A stretch of 64,000 nt of DNA from Lachnospiraceae bacterium (GTDB lineage Bacteria; Bacillota; Clostridia; Lachnospirales; Lachnospiraceae): assembly GCA_017432565.1 (NCBI GenBank), contig JAFRIW010000056.1:186001-250000 (forward strand). The letters run 5' to 3'. The notes beneath the pieces are model-generated. The model had not been told where the DNA came from. It saw only the letters and a list, made by a program, of their open reading frames with translations, and made no database searches. This document shows, in pieces, positions 16,446-25,172 of the stretch. The translations under genes were made by a program, and so were the position numbers. The number at the start of each line of letters is the position of its first letter. Within the stretch, counting starts at the first letter, position 1.

Positions 16446-18674
16446 ATGTATCGTGCATTATTTGACAGAAAGGAAACGAGCCTGAACGGAACCTGGAAAT
16501 ACCGGCTCGATCAGAATAATGTCGGACGACGCCAGAGCTGGTATCTGTGCGACGGGACGGAAGAGGTCTGGCGGGACATCGCCGTTCCGGGAAACTGGTA
16601 CCTGAATGAAGAAATCGGCGATTATTTCGGCGCCATCTGGTATGAAACAGAAATTGATATGCCGCAGAATGCCGACGGAAACAGGTCCTTTCTGCGCTTC
16701 GAGGGTGTCGACTATATCGCTGAAGTGTGGCTGAACGGGGCTTATCTCGGTTTCCATGAAGGCATGTTTGATCCGTTTGAGTTCGAGGTGACCGGACTGT
16801 GGAAAAAAGACGGAAAGAACATACTGATTGTCAGAGATTACGCGCCGAAGGATCCGACTGAGTATATTGAAGCGGATTCAGACGAGACGCCGCTCTCTGC
16901 GCCGTATAAATTCCACCAGTCGAAGGGAATCAAACAGATCAAGGGCCACATGATTGAGGCCATGCACCGGAACGGCTGCTTTTCTTCCTTCCGCCAGGAC
17001 GGCAATTCCGGCGGAATCTGGGGCAATGTGTCCGTCGTCGTCCGGCCGCAGACATTTATTGAGAGTGCACAGATCTACACGACCATCGGGCGGGATGCAG
17101 GCGGACAGGATTTCAGCGGCAGCGCTGTCTGCACTGTTAAGCTGCAGATCAGCCACGGCGGAGAAGACGGTGCGGAGTTCCCTCTGAAGCTGGAAATTGC
17201 TCCTTATAACTTTGAGCAGAAGGAGCAGGAGCCGGTCACACATACTGTGAAGCTTCAGCGCGGTGAAAATGCTGTGCGGATCACGGCGCTGATCCGCGAC
17301 GTAAAGCTGTGGTGGACCTGGGATCACGGTGATCCGAATCTGTACACGGCGGCTCTGACACTGGGTGAGGACCGGGTGACGGAGCGCTTCGGTGTCAAGG
17401 AGATCCGCAAAGATGAAAAAGGGCGGTGGTATCTGAACAACGTCCGGATCTTCCTGCGCGGCATGCGTTACATTTCCAGTCTGTGGATGAGTGAAGCGGA
17501 TGAGAAAATGTGGGACGCGGATTTTGAAAAGATGATCGATATGGACATCAACTCCATCCGCATCGGATCACATGTAGAGCGGGACGGTGTCTACCGGATC
17601 TGCGACGAAAAAGGACTTCTGATGTGGCAGGTCTTCTCGCTGCATTACTGCATTGATGACGGAGATGATGTCATCGGCCGAGCCAGCGACATGATCCGTG
17701 CCATGGGAATGATGCTGACCAACCACGCCTGCATGGGAATGTGGTCTGTTTACAAAGAACCGGAAATCTATGGACTGCAGGACAAGCCCAATACCTATTT
17801 CAAGCTGTGCCATGTGCTGTACGACACACTGGGACAGATCGATCCGGTCCGCTGGATCCACAAGGGCGATTACCGCGAAGAGGTTCAGAATATCATGATC
17901 GGCTCCTGTCAGGACGGCGATCTGGACGTGCATACCGCGGAGATCAAGCCGCATATCGTGGAATTCGGTGCGGATTCCGTTCCGGATCTTGTGAGCCTTG
18001 TGAAATATATTCCGAAGGACAAGCTGTGGCCGCTTGACTGGGATACGTGGCAGTACTGGGGGCTGTTCTACTATAACCAGTTCCGCCGCGCCAAGTCTGA
18101 GCTTGGCACCTCGCTGGAGGAGTTTATTGAGAATACCCAGGTGTACGAGGCACTCGTCGTAAAGGAGCAGATCGAGCTCCTGCGGCAGAAAAAATACGCT
18201 CCTGTCTGCGATATGTATCTGTATTACTGGAGTGACGCCTGTCCTCTGATGGGCTCAGGTCTGTTTGATTATTACCGGCAGCCCTACAAGGTCTATGAGT
18301 CGATGAAGGGTGTCTATACACAGGTCCTGATCAGTCTGGAATGGAACGAGGAGCCGCACCCCATCGGCCGTCCGCACAGATATGTGCGCGGCGAAGAATT
18401 TGTGGGCAAAATCTGGCTCACCAACGATCATCTGCATCCTGTAAAAAATGCCCGGATCAGCTGGCAGATCGTGCGTGCACAGGAGACAGAGCCGCAGATT
18501 GAGAGATCCTTTGTCACGGATCTGGAGGAAGACAGCTCGCAGGTGCGGGATGTGATCCGCTGGACAATTCCGGAAGATTATGTCGGAGACTATGAGGTCA
18601 GGATGCAGGTCGCGGATGAAGACGGAAAAATTCTGTCCCGGAACTGCACGTGTATTTCGGCGGCGCCTCAGTAA
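16446..18674 (+). CDS. Cytoplasmic glycoside hydrolase, family 2 fold
   Basis: A 742-residue GH2-type protein. It has an N-terminal jelly-roll (about 10-135), an Ig-like domain (about 200-320), a TIM barrel (about 330-590) and a C-terminal beta domain. The expected nucleophile is Glu506 in HIVEFGAD. The acid/base segment reads MWSVYKEPE, where Glu438 sits at the catalytic place but the almost invariant Asn before it is Lys437. No signal peptide is visible, so it should act on imported glycosides. ATG at 16446 is preceded by AGAAAGGGG. It follows PPC1 by 37 bases and precedes a shorter, apparently inactive relative. Substrate (galactoside, glucuronide, mannoside or other) cannot be assigned; the altered motif argues for an unusual one. 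Confidence 0.83.
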   Translation: MYRALFDRKETSLNGTWKYRLDQNNVGRRQSWYLCDGTEEVWRDIAVPGNWYLNEEIGDYFGAIWYETEIDMPQNADGNRSFLRFEGVDYIAEVWLNGAYLGFHEGMFDPFEFEVTGLWKKDGKNILIVRDYAPKDPTEYIEADSDETPLSAPYKFHQSKGIKQIKGHMIEAMHRNGCFSSFRQDGNSGGIWGNVSVVVRPQTFIESAQIYTTIGRDAGGQDFSGSAVCTVKLQISHGGEDGAEFPLKLEIAPYNFEQKEQEPVTHTVKLQRGENAVRITALIRDVKLWWTWDHGDPNLYTAALTLGEDRVTERFGVKEIRKDEKGRWYLNNVRIFLRGMRYISSLWMSEADEKMWDADFEKMIDMDINSIRIGSHVERDGVYRICDEKGLLMWQVFSLHYCIDDGDDVIGRASDMIRAMGMMLTNHACMGMWSVYKEPEIYGLQDKPNTYFKLCHVLYDTLGQIDPVRWIHKGDYREEVQNIMIGSCQDGDLDVHTAEIKPHIVEFGADSVPDLVSLVKYIPKDKLWPLDWDTWQYWGLFYYNQFRRAKSELGTSLEEFIENTQVYEALVVKEQIELLRQKKYAPVCDMYLYYWSDACPLMGSGLFDYYRQPYKVYESMKGVYTQVLISLEWNEEPHPIGRPHRYVRGEEFVGKIWLTNDHLHPVKNARISWQIVRAQETEPQIERSFVTDLEEDSSQVRDVIRWTIPEDYVGDYEVRMQVADEDGKILSRNCTCISAAPQ

Positions 18675-18730
18675 AAAAACTGGCAGGCGTTAATAATTCA
18701 GCCGATGTTCAGGGGAACGGAGGATAAGAA

Positions 18731-20122
18731 ATGTTTGCATCTGACTGTCTGATCAAAGAAGTTAAGGTTTCAACCCGGATGATTTATAAAAAAGACTGGT
18801 GCGGAGACCAGCTGGATCATTATACCGATGCGGCACTGGTCAGCCTGGACGTACTGCTGGTCAACCGGGGAAAGGTTCCGGTGAAGAGCGATCTCCGGGC
18901 GGTCATCACATCCTGTGACGATCCGCAGGAGAAGACGGTGGGAACAAGGGAGATCATTCTTTCTCCGGGTGAACACCGGTATAAGCTGGCGGTCACGGTA
19001 AAGAATGTCCGGCTCTGGGGGACCTGGGATGCGGGAGTACCTGCCCTGTACTGCCTGAAGCTGGAATATGCCGATGCCGTCTGGCAGAGACGGACCGGCA
19101 TGAAAGAGACGGCGTATGATTCCAAAACCGGTGTGTTCACGCTGAACAGAGAGCGGATTTTCCTGCGGGGCGTCGAGGCGCAGAAGCAGGGAACGGATCC
19201 TGCGGCATTAAAAGCGCTGGGTGTCAATGCTCTGTATGTATCAAAAGATGTCTGTTCGGAAGAACTGCTGGCACAGTGCGATGAACAGGGACTCCTGGTG
19301 ATCGGTGCATGCCCTGTGACAGAAGCAGATCTGACACCGGAAAAAATCAATGAGCTGGCACAGGAGGCAGGTGCTTTTGCAGCTGCGGCTGCAGGACATG
19401 TCAGTCTCGGTGCACTGGCCCTTGATGCGGATCTGTCCGTTTATCAGAAAGCGGATCCGGAAAATGCCCGGATGGCCTATTGCAATGTCCTCTTTGAGAC
19501 GCTCGCAGGAACTGATCCGGCAAGACCTGTTCTGTTCCCGGGACGCGGCGAGCGCCGGGCGGCAGCGGTCTTTTCCGGTGAGGAGCTGATTCGCCTGGAT
19601 CCGAGAAGCCTGAAACTGCCGCCGGTTGTCACTCATATCGGCCTGCCGGAAACAGCGGCGGAAGGGTCGGATTTTGCCGGATGGGAGGCGGAATACCTGC
19701 GGATCCGGAAATATGATCCGGTTTCTGCCGTATTTCTGAGAGAAGAGGGACCTGCGCGGGATGGCGTATTTTCGCCGGTACTGGCGGCTTTTGAGCCCGG
19801 ATATTTCCCGGGAGAGAACGGCAGGACAGTCAGTATAGAAGCCGGAAAGTCCTTCACGGCGCGGATCTGGGCGGTGAACGATCTGCATGAGCGGATTCCG
19901 GATGTGAAGCTCTCCTGGCGCATCACGGATACGGAAACCGGACAGGTCAGGGCAGGAAACAGTTTCCGGCTGAACCTGAATCCGGATTCGGCCGAGATTC
20001 CGGATCAGCCGATTCTGGTGACGCAGAAAGAGGACAGCGGCAGAAAGTTCTGTCTGTCAGTCTGTTTTGAGACAGATGAAGAAGTGTTATCAAAGAACGA
20101 TCTCATAGTGAGCGTTCTGTAA
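18731..20122 (+). CDS. GH2-like pseudoenzyme lacking the jelly-roll and both catalytic acids
   Basis: A 463-residue protein that matches the upstream GH2 from its Ig-like domain onward. RLWGTWDAGVPALY mirrors KLWWTWDHGDPNLY, and LSVYQKADPEN mirrors WSVYKEPEIYG. The N-terminal sugar-binding jelly-roll is missing. At the acid/base position the Glu is replaced by Lys240, and at the nucleophile position TH(302)IG replaces VEFG. The barrel itself is shortened. It is an intact reading frame with its own GGAGG site, in line with its neighbours, so it is not an obvious decaying pseudogene; a structural or regulatory partner of the active GH2 is possible. It may also be an enzyme with a different chemistry. 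It lies 56 bases after the active GH2 and 24 before the binding-protein gene. Confidence 0.72.
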   Translation: MFASDCLIKEVKVSTRMIYKKDWCGDQLDHYTDAALVSLDVLLVNRGKVPVKSDLRAVITSCDDPQEKTVGTREIILSPGEHRYKLAVTVKNVRLWGTWDAGVPALYCLKLEYADAVWQRRTGMKETAYDSKTGVFTLNRERIFLRGVEAQKQGTDPAALKALGVNALYVSKDVCSEELLAQCDEQGLLVIGACPVTEADLTPEKINELAQEAGAFAAAAAGHVSLGALALDADLSVYQKADPENARMAYCNVLFETLAGTDPARPVLFPGRGERRAAAVFSGEELIRLDPRSLKLPPVVTHIGLPETAAEGSDFAGWEAEYLRIRKYDPVSAVFLREEGPARDGVFSPVLAAFEPGYFPGENGRTVSIEAGKSFTARIWAVNDLHERIPDVKLSWRITDTETGQVRAGNSFRLNLNPDSAEIPDQPILVTQKEDSGRKFCLSVCFETDEEVLSKNDLIVSVL

Positions 20123-20146
20123 ATAAAGGAATAAGGAGGATGAATC

Positions 20147-21511
20147 ATGAGGAAAAAGTTAATTGCAGCAATACTGGCTTCCGCAATGATGGCAGGTGTT
20201 CTTGCCGGCTGCGCAGCACCCGCGGGCGGGACTGCACCGGCTGCAGACGGCGGCGCGGAAGCAGCCCAGCCTGAGGCAGAGGCATCGTCCGGCGACAAGA
20301 CGGTTCTGCGTGTAGCCTGGTGGGGAAATTCAACACGTGATCAGCTCTATTTTGCAATCAATGATCTGTTCATGGCAGAGCATCCCGATGTTCAGATTGA
20401 GACAGAGTCTCCCGGATGGGGCGATTACTGGACAGCACAGGCAACTGCTTATGCCAGCGGCAGCGCAGCTGATGTCGTGCAGTTCCAGTCCAACCAGATC
20501 GGTGAATACTGCTCCAAGGGCGTTCTGACACCGCTGGATGACTACGTTGCAGACAAGACCATTGACCTGGACAACTGGAATATGGATTTTGTCAGCACCG
20601 GCAATTACGGAGACAATCTGTACATGATCACACTGGGTCTGACGGCACAGGCGCTGTATGTCAACGAGACTTATCTGAATGAGCTCGGCATGGAGCTGTG
20701 GCCGGCTGATCAGGACATTACCTGGGATGAATTTGCGGATTATCTGAAGCAGGTTCAGGAAAAACTTCCGGATGATACCTATGCCTGCATGGATATCTAC
20801 ACCAACAATGATCTGGTCTGGGTATGGATCCGCGAGAATTCCGTAGACGGAACAGAATGGGTGGATGCCGACGGCAAGTTTGCACCGAGCGCTGAGACAC
20901 TGGCAGGCTGGTATGCATATTCGAACGACATGAGAGAAGCCGGCACGACTGCGAGCGTTGAGTGGACACAGGAGTGGAATTCCAAGGCATGGGAGGAAGG
21001 CCCGCTGGTCAACCGCAAGGTCCTGTTCTATTTTGCAAACGCAAACCAGGCGAAGACCTACCAGAATTCGATGGATGATCACCTTGAGATGCGGAAAGTT
21101 CCGGTCGGAAACAACGGCCATCACGGCGATCTGCTGATTACTTCTTCTTTCGGCATTTCCGAGACCTCGGACAAGAAAGATCTCGCTGCGGAATATATCA
21201 ACTTCTTCGTCAACAATCAGGAAGCTCAGAAGATCTTCAACATGGAACTGGGTGTTCCCGGATCTCTCACTGTTCAGGAAATGCTGGCTGAGAACGGCAT
21301 GGATCCCAGTGATCAGGCTGCGACAGATTATCTGAACATGATTTCCAAGGAGGCTCCGCCGTTTATTGCCAAGGCACCGGGCGTCTGGGCGATCCAGAAC
21401 GAAATCGCCAGCGCCGCCGAGCTGGTCGCGGGAGGCGATATGACTCCTGAGGATGCCGCGGAATATATCATCGGCATTGCGAATGATGTTATTGCAGAAA
21501 ATGCAGAGTAA
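20147..21511 (+). CDS. Sugar ABC transporter substrate-binding lipoprotein (module A)
   Basis: A 454-residue extracellular solute-binding protein, family 1. The N-terminus is a lipoprotein signal with lipobox LAGC (lipidated Cys22), followed by an Ala/Gly/Glu-rich tether and a two-lobe binding fold with aromatic-rich pocket segments (VAWWGNSTRD, ESPGWGDYW). It captures an oligosaccharide or glycoside for the two permeases downstream. GGAGG precedes the ATG. A stable hairpin follows the gene before the first permease. The ligand cannot be read from sequence; the cytoplasmic GH2 enzymes suggest a beta-linked glycoside. Confidence 0.92.
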   Translation: MRKKLIAAILASAMMAGVLAGCAAPAGGTAPAADGGAEAAQPEAEASSGDKTVLRVAWWGNSTRDQLYFAINDLFMAEHPDVQIETESPGWGDYWTAQATAYASGSAADVVQFQSNQIGEYCSKGVLTPLDDYVADKTIDLDNWNMDFVSTGNYGDNLYMITLGLTAQALYVNETYLNELGMELWPADQDITWDEFADYLKQVQEKLPDDTYACMDIYTNNDLVWVWIRENSVDGTEWVDADGKFAPSAETLAGWYAYSNDMREAGTTASVEWTQEWNSKAWEEGPLVNRKVLFYFANANQAKTYQNSMDDHLEMRKVPVGNNGHHGDLLITSSFGISETSDKKDLAAEYINFFVNNQEAQKIFNMELGVPGSLTVQEMLAENGMDPSDQAATDYLNMISKEAPPFIAKAPGVWAIQNEIASAAELVAGGDMTPEDAAEYIIGIANDVIAENAE

Positions 21512-21536
21512 TGGTTCTGCATTGAGGGGGATTTCC

Positions 21537-21564
21537 GGGGCGCCGCATTTTTGTGCGGCGCCCC
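21537..21564 (+). other. Strong intercistronic hairpin after the binding-protein gene
   Basis: GGGGCGCCGCA (21537-21547) pairs with TGCGGCGCCCC (21554-21564), loop TTTTTG, 11 perfect mostly G-C pairs. No U-run follows, so it is more likely an RNA-stabilising or partial attenuation element that keeps binding protein in excess over permease. Confidence 0.75.
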
Positions 21565-21622
21565 TCACAATCGTCCGGGCTGCCCTGATCTGAAAGACGC
21601 AGCGAAAGGAGAGGGCTTTGTC

Positions 21623-22522
21623 ATGAGAAGCTTGAAGAACAGAACGGCACCATATGTATTTCTGATTCCGTGGATCCTGGGCTTTGTCATTCTGACGGCG
21701 ATTCCGCTGTTTATGTCTTTGTACTTTTCATTTACGAACTATAATCTGCTGACGGCGCCCAAGACTGTCGGGTTCTCCAACTATATCAAAATGTTTACTA
21801 CCGACGTGCACTTTAAAAATGCACTGAAGGTCACTTTTTTATATGTCTTTGTATCTGTCCCGCTGCAGCTGCTGGTTTCCCTGATCCTGGCACTGGTGCT
21901 GAATAAGGGCGTACCGGGCCTGTCCATGTTCCGCGCGGCCTATTACGTTCCCTCGCTCCTGGGCGGCAGTGTGGCTATTTCGATCCTGTGGAGGCAGATC
22001 TTCGGGATGCAGGGCCTCCTGAATCTGATTCTCCAGCGAATGGGGATCAATTCGACGATCAGCTGGATCGCCAGTCCGAAGACAGCAGTCTGGACTCTGG
22101 TCATCCTACGAATGTGGCAGTTCGGATCGCCCATGATCATTTTCCTGGCGGCAATCAAACAGGTCCCCGCCGAACTGGTTGAAGCGGCGGAGATTGACGG
22201 AGCCACCAGACTGCAGCGTATCACGCGGATTGTGATCCCGATGATTTCTCCGATTATTCTGTTCAATCTGATTATGCAGATTATCAGCGCCTTCAAGGTC
22301 TTCACTGAGTCTTATATCATCAGCGGAGGCGGAGGAGGAAACGGCGGCCTCGGCGGTGTCCGGGACAGCCTGCTGTTTTATACCCTGCACATTTACAGTG
22401 AGGGATTCAACAAAATGAGGATGGGCTATGCCAGTGCGCTGGCCTGGTTCCTGGTGCTGATTATGGCAATAGTGACCGGCGTTATTTTCGCTGCTGCCAG
22501 GAAATTTGTCTATTACGAGTGA
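21623..22522 (+). CDS. Sugar ABC permease, MalF/UgpA type (module A)
   Basis: A 299-residue six-helix CUT1 permease. The EAA loop that docks the ATPase is EAAEIDGATRLQRITRIVIP, about 80 residues from the C-terminus. The start is ATG 21623 (MRSLKNRTAPYVFLIPW), with AAAGGAGAGGG upstream; the frame opens earlier inside the hairpin region without homology. It pairs with the next gene. No ATPase is encoded nearby, so a shared MsmK/UgpC-type ATPase from elsewhere is expected, as is usual for CUT1 systems in Clostridia. Confidence 0.93.
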   Translation: MRSLKNRTAPYVFLIPWILGFVILTAIPLFMSLYFSFTNYNLLTAPKTVGFSNYIKMFTTDVHFKNALKVTFLYVFVSVPLQLLVSLILALVLNKGVPGLSMFRAAYYVPSLLGGSVAISILWRQIFGMQGLLNLILQRMGINSTISWIASPKTAVWTLVILRMWQFGSPMIIFLAAIKQVPAELVEAAEIDGATRLQRITRIVIPMISPIILFNLIMQIISAFKVFTESYIISGGGGGNGGLGGVRDSLLFYTLHIYSEGFNKMRMGYASALAWFLVLIMAIVTGVIFAAARKFVYYE

Positions 22523-22532
22523 GGTGACCGGC

Positions 22533-23375
22533 ATGAAAAAGAATGATCGCACCGTCATGATCATCAAACTGGTACTGCTGTCGGTCTTTGCAGTGGCTGT
22601 ACTGTATCCGCTCGCATGGATGATCGGAAGCTCCTTCAAACCGGAAGCAACCATTTTCAAGGATCTCGGTGTTATTCCGAAGCAGTTTACCGTGGAAAAC
22701 TATTTCATCGGCTGGAAGGCCAACGGAAGAACATCCTTTTCCGTGTTTTTCCGGAATTCTCTTTTTATCTCGATCCTCTGTGTCATCGGAAACCTGCTTT
22801 CCTGTGTGCTGACGGCGTATCCCTTTGCCAGACTGCGCTTCAGAGGGCAGAATATCATGTTTGCACTGATGATGATGACGCTGATGATTCCGCAGCACGC
22901 AACCATCGTCCCGCAGTATGTCTATTTCTATAAGCTGGGATGGATTGACACTTTTCTGCCGATGATTATCCCGAAATTTCTGGCGACGGACACTTTCTTC
23001 ATCTATATGGTGATGCAGTTTATCCGGGGGATACCCAGAGAGCTGGATGAGGCAGCGATCGTGGACGGCTGCAGCGTCTATTCCGTCTTTACCAGAATTA
23101 TTCTGCCGCTGACCAGGCCGGCACTGGTCACAACGACCATCTTTACCTTTATGTGGTCCTGGAATGACTTCTTTACACAGCTCATTTACCTGCGCTCGGC
23201 ACCGAAGTACACGGTGACGCTGGGCCTGAGAATGTTTGTGGACTCGACGGCCAAGAGTGCCTTCGGCGCAATGTTTGCCATGTCGACACTGTCAATCGTC
23301 CCGATGCTGATTCTGTTTGTGCTGTTCCAGCGTCAGCTGGTGGAAGGCATCGCGACGAGCGGACTGAAAGGATGA
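22533..23375 (+). CDS. Sugar ABC permease, MalG/UgpE type (module A)
   Basis: A 280-residue six-helix CUT1 permease with EAA loop ELDEAAIVDGCSVYSVFTRI and the typical C-terminal ending QRQLVEGIATSGLKG. The start is ATG 22533, preceded by GAGGTG; the longer frame from 22506 overlaps the previous gene without support. It forms the membrane channel together with the MalF-type partner 10 bases upstream. Its last four bases overlap the start of the TIM-barrel gene. Confidence 0.93.
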   Translation: MKKNDRTVMIIKLVLLSVFAVAVLYPLAWMIGSSFKPEATIFKDLGVIPKQFTVENYFIGWKANGRTSFSVFFRNSLFISILCVIGNLLSCVLTAYPFARLRFRGQNIMFALMMMTLMIPQHATIVPQYVYFYKLGWIDTFLPMIIPKFLATDTFFIYMVMQFIRGIPRELDEAAIVDGCSVYSVFTRIILPLTRPALVTTTIFTFMWSWNDFFTQLIYLRSAPKYTVTLGLRMFVDSTAKSAFGAMFAMSTLSIVPMLILFVLFQRQLVEGIATSGLKG

Positions 23376-24184
23376 AAACTGAAAATATGCTCAGACTGGC
23401 TGTGTCTTCATTGACTTATGAGGGCTTTGCAAATACAAAATGTGAAACGCTTTTCAGGGATGCATACCGGGACGGATACAGAAACGTCGAGTTCAACAGC
23501 TGGTATGCAGATGCGCTGACGCCTGAGCGGATCCGGATGCTCAGGACAGGCTGTGAGAACAGCGGACTGAGGCCGATTGCTTTGCATGTTGCAGCTTTCG
23601 GAGGCCGCACACAGGAGCAGATCGCCTGGAATACCGCCCATAAACTGCGCGCAATCGAGGCTGCTGTTGAACTGGGCTGCAGAAGAGTTGTAGCCTCCGG
23701 TACACCGGACACAGACAGTCTGGATGCGCTGATTGAAGAACTGGAGCAGATCGCGCCCTGTGCAGAGCAGGAAGGTGTACTCATCTGCCTGGAGAATCAC
23801 TGTCAGAACATTCTGGCTGTCAGCGGAGATTATGAAAAAATATTTCAGGCGGTGACCAGCCCCGCTGTCGGGATCTGTCTGGACGGCGGCCATCTGGAAG
23901 CAGCCGGCGAACGCATCGATGATTTCATTGATCGCGTCGGATACCGGATCAATCATCTTCATCTGAAGGAGAACAGGGTCTTTGGTGAAAAGAGCTTCTG
24001 CCGTTTCGGCAGCGGCGGAACGGATCAGGCCCATATGATCGGGCGGATGAAGGAAATCGGATATTCAGGATATATGTCTGTTGAGCTTTCCCCGGAAATC
24101 GGAGAGACCGGGGAAAGTATTGCTTTTACGGATGAGGACAGAACGAAAGCCATCAGGCTGTACGGCTGTTATGAGGAAATGTGA
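23372..24184 (+). CDS. Sugar isomerase/epimerase-like TIM barrel protein (AP endonuclease 2 superfamily)
   Basis: A 270-residue xylose-isomerase-like TIM barrel. The metal-binding set is in place: Glu in CLENHCQN, Asp and His in ICLDGGHLEAAG, His in NHLHLKEN and Glu in MSVELSPE. Such proteins isomerise or epimerise sugars, keto-sugars or inositol derivatives. Its start overlaps the permease stop (ATGA) and its stop overlaps the next gene (TGATG), so the three are translationally coupled. The pairing with a Gfo/Idh/MocA oxidoreductase is a recurrent one in pathways that oxidise a sugar ring and then isomerise or eliminate. Substrate unknown. Confidence 0.85.
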   Translation: MKTENMLRLAVSSLTYEGFANTKCETLFRDAYRDGYRNVEFNSWYADALTPERIRMLRTGCENSGLRPIALHVAAFGGRTQEQIAWNTAHKLRAIEAAVELGCRRVVASGTPDTDSLDALIEELEQIAPCAEQEGVLICLENHCQNILAVSGDYEKIFQAVTSPAVGICLDGGHLEAAGERIDDFIDRVGYRINHLHLKENRVFGEKSFCRFGSGGTDQAHMIGRMKEIGYSGYMSVELSPEIGETGESIAFTDEDRTKAIRLYGCYEEM

Positions 24185-25170
24185 TGAAAGCACTGATGAT
24201 CGGAGCCGGCGGCATAGCGCACCAGCATCTGAAAGCGCTGAAGACGCTCGGCACGGAGATTTACGGAATCTATGATCTGGATCCGGCTAAAGCCGCGGCA
24301 CTGGCGGCACAGTACGGAACACAGGCTTTTTCAGAGATCGGGGATAAGCTGCAGAATGCGGATGTGATCTTTCTGCTCACACCGCCGTCCACGCGCCTTG
24401 CCTATCTGCGTCAGATCGCCGGAAAATGCAGGAACGTCTTTATGGAGAAACCGCTCGCGATCACGGTGGAAGATGCGCTGGAGATGGAAAAGCTGGAGCA
24501 GGAATACGATATGAACTGCATGGTAGGCTTTACACAGCGCTTCCGGGAGGGCTACCGCCTCCTGAAGGGTCTGCTGGACCGGGGAGAGCTGGGCGAGATC
24601 GTACAGACTGTTGTTGTGCGTATCGGGCCGGGGCCGGGATCGGACGGAAATCTTGCGAGCAGCTGGAGGACAGATCCGGATTATGTCTGCGGTATGAGTA
24701 TCGAGTCACTGTCACATGATATTGATTTTGTGCAGTCGCTGGCGGGTGAGATCGTCAGCGTGCGGGGCAGGACGAAAGGAACCGTCGCACAGCTTGCGCA
24801 GTTTGACAACAACTCCGACGCCGTTCTGAGTTTTGCCTCCGGCGCCATCGGCAGTATCACCTGCAGCTGGAGCAGTGCACTTGCCTATACCATGAAAGGA
24901 ATCATCGGGACCAGAGGGACAGCATTCCTGACCGGGGATGATATCTGGGACAACACCCGGCTGGTCTTCGCCGGTCTGGACGGAAGCAGGAAAACCATTG
25001 AACTGAGTGATATTTTTAATGAAGGAGAAGGCTATCTGAATGAAGACCGGTATTTCCTGACCTGTATAGAGAAAGGGCAGAAACCGGTGTGCGGGATCCG
25101 AACCGGAAGAAGAGTACTTGAAATTTCCCGGAAAATCTTGGAGACAGCTGCTGAAGATGCTATGATTTGA
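24184..25170 (+). CDS. Gfo/Idh/MocA-family NAD(P)-dependent oxidoreductase
   Basis: A 328-residue enzyme with an N-terminal Rossmann fold (IGAGGIAHQH at residues 6-15), the family EKP motif (MEKPLAITVEDA, about residue 85) and a C-terminal alpha/beta sheet domain that binds sugar. Family members oxidise or reduce hydroxyls of sugars and inositols. The ATG at 24184 is used; a GTG three bases earlier is in frame, but TGATG coupling to the previous stop favours the ATG. It probably works on the same substrate as the TIM barrel upstream, for example in making a 3-keto-sugar that eases cleavage of a glycosidic bond; this is inference. Confidence 0.88.
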   Translation: MKALMIGAGGIAHQHLKALKTLGTEIYGIYDLDPAKAAALAAQYGTQAFSEIGDKLQNADVIFLLTPPSTRLAYLRQIAGKCRNVFMEKPLAITVEDALEMEKLEQEYDMNCMVGFTQRFREGYRLLKGLLDRGELGEIVQTVVVRIGPGPGSDGNLASSWRTDPDYVCGMSIESLSHDIDFVQSLAGEIVSVRGRTKGTVAQLAQFDNNSDAVLSFASGAIGSITCSWSSALAYTMKGIIGTRGTAFLTGDDIWDNTRLVFAGLDGSRKTIELSDIFNEGEGYLNEDRYFLTCIEKGQKPVCGIRTGRRVLEISRKILETAAEDAMI

Positions 25171-25172
25171 TT

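Noticed and set aside
16446..20122. Frameshifted single GH2 gene split in two
   Set aside because: The first protein is complete through its C-terminal domain, and the second repeats the Ig-like and barrel domains. It is a duplication, not a split.
23372..25170. Known C-glycoside deglycosylase system (Dgp/Car type)
   Set aside because: The TIM barrel and oxidoreductase are similar in kind, but the small partner subunit (DUF6379) of that system is not encoded next to them or anywhere I can see in the window.
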